Positions 28,380 through 38,173 of a stretch of DNA of 64,000 bases are shown here, one piece after another. Within the stretch, counting starts at the first letter, position 1; each line of letters begins with the position of its first letter. The notes under the pieces are model-generated. The model did no database searches and had not been told where the DNA came from. It was given only the letters and a program-made list of their open reading frames with translations. A program made the translations under genes and the position numbers. Source of the stretch: Chitinophagaceae bacterium (GTDB taxonomy: Bacteria; Bacteroidota; Bacteroidia; Chitinophagales; Chitinophagaceae); the NCBI GenBank assembly GCA_947447465.1, contig CANFKE010000001.1:1-64000 (forward strand), written 5' to 3'.

Positions 28380-28931
28380 ATGAGATATCTTTTGTTAGTA
28401 TTCGTTGCCATTGCTTCTTTCAATACCGCATTTGCAAAGAAAAACAAGTTCGCTTCTCAACAAGAAGCAGTAAGCGTAATACAAGCCACCACTGCGCGCT
28501 ATTGGGAAAAACTGGATATAAAAGACAACAAAGAGAATGTGGTCAAAGTGACCCTGCAAGATGGCAAACTTATTTTTACCCAAACAGCCACTTATGTTCG
28601 CCCTGCTACCATAGGCCGCGAAACATTTACCGAAACAAAAATAGTAACAGTAGAAGTAGATCTGACCAAAGCAGCCGTTTCTCCTACCGTTAGCAATTAT
28701 ACATTTCTTGAACAATCCAAAAACGCTATTCATCAAGTAGTGGCATGGAACAAATCTGCGCTCGACAATAGCAATACCTTCATCGGCATGTACACCATTC
28801 CGCTCGACTATCCTGCACTTATCAAGAACGGAGCAGAACTGGAAAGAATGAAAGATGCCGTTCGATACCTCAGCAAGATATATCTGCCTAAACCGGTCAA
28901 CAAAAAATTCTCGTTGAGGGTGGGTCACTAA
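28380..28931 (+). CDS. Secreted hypothetical protein
   Basis: 183 aa with signal peptide MRYLLLVFVAIASFNTAFA. Confidence 0.7.
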   Translation: MRYLLLVFVAIASFNTAFAKKNKFASQQEAVSVIQATTARYWEKLDIKDNKENVVKVTLQDGKLIFTQTATYVRPATIGRETFTETKIVTVEVDLTKAAVSPTVSNYTFLEQSKNAIHQVVAWNKSALDNSNTFIGMYTIPLDYPALIKNGAELERMKDAVRYLSKIYLPKPVNKKFSLRVGH

Positions 28932-29045
28932 TGTAACATCCTTAAAACACCACACTCTTTCTGTGTTGAAAATATATTGTGTTAACTTTAAGGCGTAAAA
29001 TCCAAAGGGCAATTATATTTATCAAATCCACTACAAACAGAAGGG

Positions 29046-31586
29046 ATGCAAACACGTACAGTAAAAGCAAAATTGTTATTGACAATTGCGGTAGCGCTAT
29101 TCTCGGTCATTAACATTGGCTATAGCCAGATCATTCCCAATTGCGGCAATAAGATCGCTATCTACTTCAACCAGCCTGTTGATAACAGCGTATCTACAGG
29201 TGTCAATGCTGCATACCTCAATAACTCATTTGCCGATACTATTGTTGCGTATATCAACCGCGCCAAGTATTCTATAGATATTGCGCAGTACGACTACAAC
29301 CAGAGTGGTAGTTATGCCAATATTGCTACTGCAATTAATAATGCCTACCTCAGCGGTAAAAAGGTACGTTGGATCTATGACAGCAGCCAGGTAAATACCG
29401 GTCTGGCATTACTTAATCCCGGCATCCACACGCTGGGCAGCCCTACTACTGCGGCTTATGGCATCATGCACCACAAGTTCATCGTCATAGACGCCAACTC
29501 TTCCAACCCCAACGATGCTATTGTCAGCACAGGTTCCGAAGACTGGGGTGTTACTCAGTTCAATCTGGCACCTAATAACCTCCTTTTTCTGCAAGACTCC
29601 GCTCTTGCTCACGCTTACCTGCATCAGTTCAATATGATGTGGGGAGACACCGGTGCCACACCTAATACCGCTACCTCTAAGTTCGGACCATTCAAAACTG
29701 ACCTCGGCCAGCATATCTTTCATATCGATGGTAAGTTGATAGAATTATACTTCAGCCCATCCGATGCTACCAATACACACATACTTTCTACTATCAATTC
29801 TGCAAATACTGATCTCTACTTCGGCGTATTCACATTTACCGTTGCTGCCGATGCCAATGCCATTGTTGCACGCCAGACCGCAGGCGTTTATACCGCAGGC
29901 ATTGTTGACCAGAACAGCAATACAAGTGCAGCATATCCTATACTTACATCCGGACTGGGCACCAACCTCAAAACCTACGTAGGCAGTGGTGCATTAGTTT
30001 ACCACAACAAAATGCTCATCGTTGACCCGTCCAATGCCTGCTCCGACCCTACAGTACTTACAGGCTCACACAACTGGTCCACTTCAGCCAACACAAAGAA
30101 CGATGAGAACACCCTCATCATTCACAACGATACCGTAGCCAATGTTTATTATCAGTCTTTCAAGGCCAACTTCACTTCATTAGGCGGCACACTCAATACC
30201 ATTGCTCCTTGCACTACCACTACCTGTGGTATTCCTTCAGGCTTGTACGCCACCTCAGTTACTTCCACTACCGCATTGCTCAACTGGAGCCCCGTTTCAG
30301 GTGCTATCTCTTATGCAGTGCAGTACAGGGTTGTTGGTGCTTCCGTTTGGGATACCCTTACCGCCTTCACAGACTCTGTTTCAATTTCAGGTCTTACACC
30401 TACTACCAATTACGAGTTTCAGGTGGCTACCCGTTGTTCCGCTAGCACCAGTGCCTATGCAGGATCTGCTATATTCACTACGCTCGCTATTCCTTGCAGC
30501 ACACCGGTCGGACTCAATACCATTGCTACATCCACTACTTCGGCCACCATCGGCTGGTCTCCAGTTAGCGGATCCGCTCTTTACTATATCAACTACAGAC
30601 CTTCCGGCACCTCCCCATGGACCGCTACCACTTCATCTATGAACTCCATTACTATTGCCGGACTCCTCAGCGGTACCGTATATGAATATGAAGTAGCGGC
30701 TGATTGCTCCGGCACTCCGGGCACATACAGCAACATGGATTCTTTCGCTACAGTTTCTGCATCATGTGGCATTCCTACATCTCCCGCAGTATCAAATATC
30801 ACCAACTCTTCCGCTATACTTAGTTGGAGTGCTGTCGGATCTGCTGCAGCATATATCGTTAATTACAGGGTGTTAAGTACCGCTATCTGGACAATTGATA
30901 CTGTATTATCTAATGCCGATACACTTACAGCACTTACACCCGGCACCTTATATGAGTTCAGAGTCAGCACGCTGTGTATAGGTATTACCAGCGCATTCAC
31001 AGGCTCATCCATATTTACCACCCTCAGCAGCACCTGCCCGGTACCCGTAGCACTTACCGCAGCATCAGTATCCGCTACTGCAGCCCAGCTTACATGGTCG
31101 CCGATCACAGGAGCTGCTTCTTACGATGTTCGCTACAGAAAAACAGGCACTACTCCTTGGCAATACACCACATCTGCTTCTGCTTCTGTCATCATCTCAT
31201 CATTGTCGCCATCTACCTTCTACGAATTTCAGGTACAGGCACGCTGCACCACTCCCGATACAAGCGGCTATGCCGGTGCGGTCACCTTCAAGACCAGTGG
31301 AACAGCTGGCATACTCTCTGCTTCCCTCGAACAAAACACTTTTTCTATCGACCCTAACCCTACCGCATCCGGCAACATACACCTCAGTTTCCAGCTCAAT
31401 GCTCAGGATGCTGTAAGTATTGTTGTCTATGACATTATGGGCCGCGCAGTACAAACAGTTGCAAGCAACGAACAGAAACAACCCGGCAACCTCAATTACG
31501 CCATAGCACTCGATACTCCGGGCGTATATCTCATCAAGCTCACCGTTGGCAATACAAGCATTGTGAAAAGAGCGGTGAGATTATAA
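29046..31586 (+). CDS. Secreted phospholipase D-like (two HKD motifs) protein with fibronectin III repeats and T9SS type A domain
   Basis: HHKFIVID and YHNKMLIVDPSNACSDPTVLTGSHNWS; about four Fn3 repeats (LTPGTLYEFRVSTLC); C-terminal FSIDPNPTASGNIHLSF. Confidence 0.88.
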   Translation: MQTRTVKAKLLLTIAVALFSVINIGYSQIIPNCGNKIAIYFNQPVDNSVSTGVNAAYLNNSFADTIVAYINRAKYSIDIAQYDYNQSGSYANIATAINNAYLSGKKVRWIYDSSQVNTGLALLNPGIHTLGSPTTAAYGIMHHKFIVIDANSSNPNDAIVSTGSEDWGVTQFNLAPNNLLFLQDSALAHAYLHQFNMMWGDTGATPNTATSKFGPFKTDLGQHIFHIDGKLIELYFSPSDATNTHILSTINSANTDLYFGVFTFTVAADANAIVARQTAGVYTAGIVDQNSNTSAAYPILTSGLGTNLKTYVGSGALVYHNKMLIVDPSNACSDPTVLTGSHNWSTSANTKNDENTLIIHNDTVANVYYQSFKANFTSLGGTLNTIAPCTTTTCGIPSGLYATSVTSTTALLNWSPVSGAISYAVQYRVVGASVWDTLTAFTDSVSISGLTPTTNYEFQVATRCSASTSAYAGSAIFTTLAIPCSTPVGLNTIATSTTSATIGWSPVSGSALYYINYRPSGTSPWTATTSSMNSITIAGLLSGTVYEYEVAADCSGTPGTYSNMDSFATVSASCGIPTSPAVSNITNSSAILSWSAVGSAAAYIVNYRVLSTAIWTIDTVLSNADTLTALTPGTLYEFRVSTLCIGITSAFTGSSIFTTLSSTCPVPVALTAASVSATAAQLTWSPITGAASYDVRYRKTGTTPWQYTTSASASVIISSLSPSTFYEFQVQARCTTPDTSGYAGAVTFKTSGTAGILSASLEQNTFSIDPNPTASGNIHLSFQLNAQDAVSIVVYDIMGRAVQTVASNEQKQPGNLNYAIALDTPGVYLIKLTVGNTSIVKRAVRL

Positions 31587-31608
31587 GAATAGAAAATAAT
31601 TTACCTCA

Positions 31609-31641
31609 AGCGTTCAGTTATCAAAACTGAACGCTTTTTTT
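31609..31641 (+). terminator. Rho-independent terminator
   Basis: agcgttcagtt-atcaa-aactgaacgcttttttt. Confidence 0.9.
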
Positions 31642-32040
31642 ATGGAATAGAATGACCTCTTTACCAATATCAGCTCAGGGTCAGTTGTATGATTACCAAT
31701 TCAGATGGCTACTCAACAAAAACATATCCACAAAGATCACCCCTCTGAAGGCCTTGCCCACAAAGCCTTTCAGCCGATTCTGCCTTCACTTTTGTTGATA
31801 TCTTTATTTCACCAAGTCATATTCCCGTATTAATTTACACTCGTTTTTGTACAGATCTGTGATCATGCCTATCACTTTATCAGGAGGATCATAGCCTGTC
31901 CCGCCCATGCGGGCGTGCAGACAAACACAGCTCATTGACTTATAGACCTTATCAAACTGTTCCTACCGAACCCTGTCGCGAGGAGTTCAGCGTAGTGCTC
32001 TCGAGACGACAAAAATAAACGAGTCTCCTGATTCGAAGAA

Positions 32041-32188
32041 AAAAAGTGGAAGAAAACCGGAAAAAAGTGGAAGAAAGTGGAAGTTTTTGGAAATTTGTTA
32101 AAATGACCTCAAACCCTTACCCACAAGGCATTTCCACCGAAACGCACTCCACAAAACTTCCGTAAACAAGAAAAAACTTCTACTTTTC
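32041..32188. repeat. Intergenic repeat unit 1 with 10-bp-phased AAAGTGG boxes
   Basis: (gtggaagaaa)n-type array, then tttgttaaaatg, closing with the inverted motif aaacttctacttttc; aligns with 32287-32435. Confidence 0.7.
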
Positions 32189-32286
32189 AAATACCATAAA
32201 ACAGTCAACTTTTTTAAGGACTATACACATCGGGAATCATAGCCTATCATTTAATCAGCGTAATCCCGGTTCAGACATCACCCGAC

Positions 32287-32435
32287 AAAAAAGTGGCAAT
32301 AAAAGTGGAAGAATGTGGCAAAAAGTGGCAGAAAGTAGCAGTTTGTTAAAATGCGCTGAAACCCTTATCCATAAAGCCATTCACTCACAAAACACGGCAC
32401 AGAACTGCCGGAAAAATTAAAAACTGCCACTTTTC
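32287..32435. repeat. Intergenic repeat unit 2 with 10-bp-phased AAAGTGG boxes
   Basis: gtggcaataaaagtggaagaatgtggcaaaaagtggcagaaagtagcag, tttgttaaaatg, closing aaaaactgccacttttc. Confidence 0.7.
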
Positions 32436-32475
32436 ATTTTACACACTATCCAACACATCAAAACCAAATAAAAAA

Positions 32476-32500
32476 GGGTCACGCATATTCCGCGCAACCC
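32476..32500 (-). terminator. Terminator of the 32632-35460 gene
   Basis: On - strand gggttgcgcggaatatgcgtgacccttttttattt. Confidence 0.6.
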
Positions 32501-32631
32501 TCTTGCTATATTATTGTTTGTCTTATAGACACATGTCATTGCCCCGTAGGTGGCATAAGGTGGGTAGCTACAAAACACCGCTACACAAACGCGAGCCGTA
32601 GGTTCGCAGCCAACTGTAACTAAGTGGCCAA

Positions 32632-35460
32632 CTATCTGATCAGCGTAATATCGCCGGTCTGCACAATGGTGCTGCCTCCGCAGTCAAACTTTAGTACATA
32701 GTAAAATACTCCCATGTCCTGTGGTACACCATTAAATTTACCATCCCACTGCGGATAATTATTGGTCGTTTCAAACACTGTTTGTCCCCAACGGTTATTG
32801 ATCCTGAAAGAATGGAATCTGTGATGGCTTGGCAATGGCGTTGTGGTATTGGTAATATCTCGTCCCTGCTCTTCAAATATCGGGCGGAACATATCATTGT
32901 TACCATCACCATTAGGCGTAAATGCCGACGGGAAAGAAACACGACAGCATGCATCAGCAGTTATACGCTGCATAGATGTTGCCTTACAGCCAAACGGATC
33001 GGTTACAGTAAGTGTAACATCTGATACCAATGTTTCTACCTGTCCCCATATCGATGGTCCTGTCAGATTGTAGAACGAATGAACAGGTGTCCACTCGTAT
33101 GTATTGGCATATATATTCGTATGTGCTGCAAAGTATATACTGTCTTCAATACATGGCGGATTCTTGAACGATGTGAACTGGAACTGTGCATCAGGTAATG
33201 CGTGTACCTTTACAGTATCATAGGCAATATCTGATGGACAACCACCTATCGCGGCATGAGATTGCACAGAAATGATATGTGCGCCCGGAGTATTCCAGGT
33301 AATACTGTATGGTCCGCCACTGTTCGAGTTGTGCGCTACTATTGAAAGGTTAGGAGAAACATCCATTGTTACGCCATCTACCCACCAGTTATACGTATAT
33401 GCATCGCTTGAATGATCTACCAATGCCAGATCTACAGTATCTCCCAGACAAGCATCTTTCGGTGTGTACGGTGTCGCATCCGGCGGAGTGGTCACCAATA
33501 TGTTGACCGTATCATAACCGATACAACCTGTAATGTTGTTGGTCACAGCTACAATTACTGAACGATTTCCGGAAGCTGTAGGCATCACAGATATAGATGA
33601 TGATGTAAGTGAACTACCCGCTACAAGTGTTAGATCAGATGGTAAGGTCCATTGGTAAGACACCGGAAAACCAAATCCTGCCAATGAGAACGAAACAGCA
33701 ACCCCTTTACAAGCATTTACCGGTCCGCTGATAGCAACGATCGGTAATGGATTCACGGTAACGATTATCGGAGTGCGGATACTTTCACAACCACCTACGG
33801 TCTGCGATACATAGTAAGTGGTAGCTGTAGCAAAGTTGGTTGGTGGCACCGGAGCAATAGTGCTACCCGAGCCTCCGGTAGATGATGTGTACCATAACAG
33901 ACCTGTGCCGGTTGCGCTCAGGCTAACCGATGTTTCACCCAGGCAATATTGAGGTCCTGTAGCTACCGGTGGTGCAGGTCTGGCAGTTACGCTCACCGAA
34001 ATAGTAGAGTAGCAACTGCCACCCAATGAATAAGTTATTGTGGTAGTTCCTGCAGCTACTCCCGTAACCACCCCGGTACCGGAAACAATAGCCACCGAAG
34101 CGTTACTGCTACTCCATGTGCCACCCGGTGTAGAGTTAGCCAGTGCTGTAGTAGAGCCCTGGCATACATTAGGCACACCGGTAATAGGTGTAAGATTGAT
34201 TACAGAAAAAGTACCCGTTCTAACACAACCCGCGGTAGAGGTATAAGTAACCGGTACCGTACCCAATGTACCACCGGTTGCAGCACCGGTTGCGGTAATA
34301 GTAGCGATCGCAGGATTACCACCGCTCCAGGTACCACCTGCTGGTGTTGCAGTCATTGTTATTGTTGCATCAAGGCAAGCACTTATAGGTCCGGTGATGG
34401 TTGGTATCGCATTGACAGTTGCTGTGGTAACAGAGAAACAACCCGCACCTGTTGAATAGGTCAGGTTGGCTGTACCGGCACTTACACCGGAAACAACACC
34501 CGTTACCGGGTCAACTGTTGCCACGGCTGTATTGGCAGAACTCCACGTACCTCCTGCCGGTGAACCGGTAACGGTAGTTGTGGTGCCCGCACACAAAGCA
34601 ATAGTGCCAAAATTGGTATGTGAAGAGATACTACCTTGTTTCAGGAACACCTCAGAATCGTATCCGGAGTTACCCGCATCAGCTAAAGTTAACTTCAGAT
34701 GGTAAGTGTTACAAGGAATTACATCATGTATCGCGGTCAACACAGTAGTAAAACCTTTCATGGTAAAGTTGGTTCCACCTGTGTTGTCATTATAGTAGGC
34801 GGTAAACGGCGAACCCGGACCCATTGCAGTACAATTGGCGGTAGTATATCCCGCGCCGGGCACTCCATTGTTCACTGTATTTACTGTAACAGGTATAGTT
34901 GTACCCGGAATCAGGGCCATATTAGCAGTACCCGCAATACCCGGGCCGGATATAAAGAAGGCAAATGCATCATTATATGGCCCGCAGGTCGAGTGATTAT
35001 ATTCTTCCGATCCGAAAATGTAATCGAACTTGATGGTATCGCCGGTAGGAATGATGTCAAATTCCAGGATACAGGCATCATATGTGGTTGCTCCCGCAAG
35101 AGTGGTCAATGTCGGGTCTCCTGCAAATGCCATATTGGTATTCGCCAGAGTTGCTTCAGTGCCGACTGCCGAGGCTACCCTACCGGTCGATAAGATAATA
35201 CCGGTCGGAATACCCCAGGGAGTACCTGTAGTGCCGATCATCGTACCTGCCGCTACCGAGAACATACCATTTGAAAGGTTGTTACAGGTAAGTACAGGAT
35301 TGGAAATGGTAACACCCGGACCACCCAATGCCGCTGACAATGCTGCTGCAGTAGAGCTTGGTGTGACCGTCATTTGCGCAAAGCCGCTAATGCCCGACAT
35401 GCACAGTAACAACGAGACACAAATAGGGAACTTAACGTTCTTCAAAAAATGCATATACAA
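32632..35460 (-). CDS. Secreted choice-of-anchor L / Ig-like (Big2-type) protein with gliding-motility (T9SS type B) C-terminal domain
   Basis: ILEFDIIPTGDTIKFDYIFGSEEYNHSTCGPYNDAFAFFISGP; C-terminal VSFPSAFTPNGDGNNDMFRPIFE...GVFYYVLKFDCGGSTIVQTGDITLIR. Confidence 0.92.
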   Translation of the reverse strand: MYMHFLKNVKFPICVSLLLCMSGISGFAQMTVTPSSTAAALSAALGGPGVTISNPVLTCNNLSNGMFSVAAGTMIGTTGTPWGIPTGIILSTGRVASAVGTEATLANTNMAFAGDPTLTTLAGATTYDACILEFDIIPTGDTIKFDYIFGSEEYNHSTCGPYNDAFAFFISGPGIAGTANMALIPGTTIPVTVNTVNNGVPGAGYTTANCTAMGPGSPFTAYYNDNTGGTNFTMKGFTTVLTAIHDVIPCNTYHLKLTLADAGNSGYDSEVFLKQGSISSHTNFGTIALCAGTTTTVTGSPAGGTWSSANTAVATVDPVTGVVSGVSAGTANLTYSTGAGCFSVTTATVNAIPTITGPISACLDATITMTATPAGGTWSGGNPAIATITATGAATGGTLGTVPVTYTSTAGCVRTGTFSVINLTPITGVPNVCQGSTTALANSTPGGTWSSSNASVAIVSGTGVVTGVAAGTTTITYSLGGSCYSTISVSVTARPAPPVATGPQYCLGETSVSLSATGTGLLWYTSSTGGSGSTIAPVPPTNFATATTYYVSQTVGGCESIRTPIIVTVNPLPIVAISGPVNACKGVAVSFSLAGFGFPVSYQWTLPSDLTLVAGSSLTSSSISVMPTASGNRSVIVAVTNNITGCIGYDTVNILVTTPPDATPYTPKDACLGDTVDLALVDHSSDAYTYNWWVDGVTMDVSPNLSIVAHNSNSGGPYSITWNTPGAHIISVQSHAAIGGCPSDIAYDTVKVHALPDAQFQFTSFKNPPCIEDSIYFAAHTNIYANTYEWTPVHSFYNLTGPSIWGQVETLVSDVTLTVTDPFGCKATSMQRITADACCRVSFPSAFTPNGDGNNDMFRPIFEEQGRDITNTTTPLPSHHRFHSFRINNRWGQTVFETTNNYPQWDGKFNGVPQDMGVFYYVLKFDCGGSTIVQTGDITLIR

Positions 35461-35506
35461 AAAATATTTGCAAATGTACTATAAGTAGATTGTATAGGTT
35501 GAAAAT

Positions 35507-38041
35507 GTGGTTAAAACTGCTGTTAATTTTTCATTAATGCTGTTAATATTTAGCCCTTTATGTATTGACTTTTATGCCCATTATTACTATGAAATGCGCT
35601 TTACCACAAAATCACCCCAATTGACCACTTTGCTCTGTATAAACCACAGGTTAATTGTTTCAGATATCAATAACCTAACATTTACCCGAAAGAATAACAG
35701 ATGCGGGAATTACGTTAGTAGCACGGAAAGAGTTATCTTTAAGTACCTGACCCCGCATCAACTTCGGGAATCAAAAATTTGCATCAGATTGAATTACAGA
35801 TCTATACCACATAAATGCAGGCGCGCCTTCAGGGGCTTTTACTATTTTCTGCCGGTACAGCTGGTGTTGCTGCATTTCCGTAAGTATCAATTGCTGCTTA
35901 GTTTCTGGCTTATCGTCACGCTCACCGTTTCAGGGCATTTTGCGGCCCACTTTGGTGCATCTTCCCTATTCCTTGCACCCGAGTATCTGGGCAAGATCAA
36001 CTTTATGAGTATGTTCCTGCTGGGCAGTGCCATGTGTGTGTTCATGATGACCTGGCATATCACCACCTTTATCATACATAGCAAGCGTATGCCATACATG
36101 GGGGCTACACGACACGCTTTTTTGGTCTATTGTATCAACAATGCGGTCATTCCTCTCGTATTTCTCACATTTTATTCTGTCACCAGTATCCGCTTTCAGT
36201 ATGTGAATGAACATGCCCACCTTTCAGATATTCTTATTTTGCAGGGAGGATTTTATCTGGGTTTCATTGCGTTGGTGCTGGTCTCGTTCGCCTACTTTTT
36301 CAGGGTAAGCAGAGATTTCTTTAAGTCATTGCTGTCATCTATTACCAAACCCTCTCGTATAAGAAGGGTGATACCATACGATACGCTTGACTATGAAATA
36401 GATATCATACCGGCTCACTCTTACATTACCGGTCATATGCGCATAGCCAAAAGCGCCGACCTGGAACCGTATCATCCGCGGGTACTGAATACCATCATGA
36501 GCCGCCACCACCGCAATGTCATCTTCGCGGCCTTTTTCTCTTATGTAGCGCTGTTGGTCATGGGTATCTATATGGATCAGCCGTTACTGAGAATACCTGC
36601 CGGCGGTGGTTTCTTGTTGCTGTTCTCCATGATCATGGGTTTTGTAGGTGCCTTCAAATACTTCATGAAGAGCTGGGAGGCTATCGGGTGGATCACATTT
36701 GTTATTGTATTGTCGGTAATGGTCAAGTACAAGATATTTGACCTCAGGAGCATAGCATACGGGCTGAACTACAAATCAGACATAGATAAAAGACCTGAAT
36801 ATACCTACAATAACCTCCATACTCTCTTTACTCCCCAACGGTTCATGGCCGATAAGAAGACGGAAGAGGAACGGCTGGATAAATGGAAAGCGCTCTCGGC
36901 CCCCGGAGACTCAAATACGCTGGTGGTGATCACTACCAGTGGCGGCGGATCCCGTTCGGCATACTGGACGTTTCATGCTCTGCAGTACATAGACAGTATG
37001 AGTCATGGAGAATTGTTCAAACATACGGTGCTGATCACCGGTGCCTCGGGCGGCATGATAGGTGCTACCTACTGGCGCAGTGTACATGATGCACACGACA
37101 GGGGATTGTTGAACAACCCTTATGCTCCTCGCTATCAGGAAAATATGGGTAAAGATCTGCTCAATTCTATCATTTTCTCATTGGCCAGCGTTGACCTAAT
37201 TTCGCCTTTCAACAAAATATCCATTGCCGGCTACTCTTATACCAGAGACCGGGGATATGCAATGGAGCAGGAGTTGGTAACGAATACTGACGGTCTGCTG
37301 GACAAAAGTCTGGCCTACTTTGGGCCCCGTGAAGCCGCCGGGCAAATACCTCAGGTGCTCATCAACAGCACTATTATCAATGACGGCCGCAAACTGATGA
37401 TGGGTAACCTGCCCATTGGCTACCTTACCCAACCTGAATATTCACTCCATGAAGCTACGCCACCGATAGATGCTGTGGACTATGGTGCATTCTTTGCGGG
37501 CAAAGACCCTACCAATATGCGGATAACCTCTGCATTACGCATGAATGCTACCTTTCCGTATGTGCTGCCTGTGGTGCGCTTGCCCAGCCAACCATATATG
37601 AATATTATGGATGCCGGACTGCGAGACAACTTCGGCATAGAGGTGGCCAGCCGCTACCTGTATGTGATGCGTGACTGGATAGGGCAGCACATGGGCAAAG
37701 CCATATTTCTGGAAATACGCGATAGCAGAGAGTATGATGTGTGCGAACAGTCTTCCGAATCCTCGCTGAGCAATATGGTCACCGATCCGTTTTTTGTTAT
37801 CCAGAACAAATGGGAAGCCTTTCAGTCATACAAACATTGTTTTCTGAAAGACTATACACCCTACTTCATGCACGATAAGCTACATTATATAACCCTTTGT
37901 TATGTGCCTAAAGAGAATAAAACCTCTGCCGCGCTGAACTTTCACCTGACATCTAAAGAAAAAGAAGATCTTGACTGGTCGATTTATAATAAAGACAATC
38001 AGGCTGCAGTTGACACACTACTAAGATTATTAAAAAGATAA
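35507..38041 (+). CDS. Patatin-like phospholipase with N-terminal membrane domain (start codon uncertain)
   Basis: TTSGGGSRSAYWTFHAL, GASGG (GxSxG) nucleophile, MDAGLRDNFG (DxG); several N-terminal TM helices. Confidence 0.85.
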   Translation: MVKTAVNFSLMLLIFSPLCIDFYAHYYYEMRFTTKSPQLTTLLCINHRLIVSDINNLTFTRKNNRCGNYVSSTERVIFKYLTPHQLRESKICIRLNYRSIPHKCRRAFRGFYYFLPVQLVLLHFRKYQLLLSFWLIVTLTVSGHFAAHFGASSLFLAPEYLGKINFMSMFLLGSAMCVFMMTWHITTFIIHSKRMPYMGATRHAFLVYCINNAVIPLVFLTFYSVTSIRFQYVNEHAHLSDILILQGGFYLGFIALVLVSFAYFFRVSRDFFKSLLSSITKPSRIRRVIPYDTLDYEIDIIPAHSYITGHMRIAKSADLEPYHPRVLNTIMSRHHRNVIFAAFFSYVALLVMGIYMDQPLLRIPAGGGFLLLFSMIMGFVGAFKYFMKSWEAIGWITFVIVLSVMVKYKIFDLRSIAYGLNYKSDIDKRPEYTYNNLHTLFTPQRFMADKKTEEERLDKWKALSAPGDSNTLVVITTSGGGSRSAYWTFHALQYIDSMSHGELFKHTVLITGASGGMIGATYWRSVHDAHDRGLLNNPYAPRYQENMGKDLLNSIIFSLASVDLISPFNKISIAGYSYTRDRGYAMEQELVTNTDGLLDKSLAYFGPREAAGQIPQVLINSTIINDGRKLMMGNLPIGYLTQPEYSLHEATPPIDAVDYGAFFAGKDPTNMRITSALRMNATFPYVLPVVRLPSQPYMNIMDAGLRDNFGIEVASRYLYVMRDWIGQHMGKAIFLEIRDSREYDVCEQSSESSLSNMVTDPFFVIQNKWEAFQSYKHCFLKDYTPYFMHDKLHYITLCYVPKENKTSAALNFHLTSKEKEDLDWSIYNKDNQAAVDTLLRLLKR

Positions 38042-38173
38042 GCGCTTGAAAATCACCTGTAAATACAATTTATTATGGCTGAAAGCATTTACAGTATTGA
38101 CTTTGAGTTCTGATAATGAATGGTCAATAACAAACAGACAACAAGACATAGCGCATAATGCTCTATTTTTACA

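Noticed and set aside
35030-35488. 152-aa plus-strand ORF and other ORFs antisense to 32632-35460
   Set aside because: Antisense to a clear T9SS cargo gene with no domain signature.
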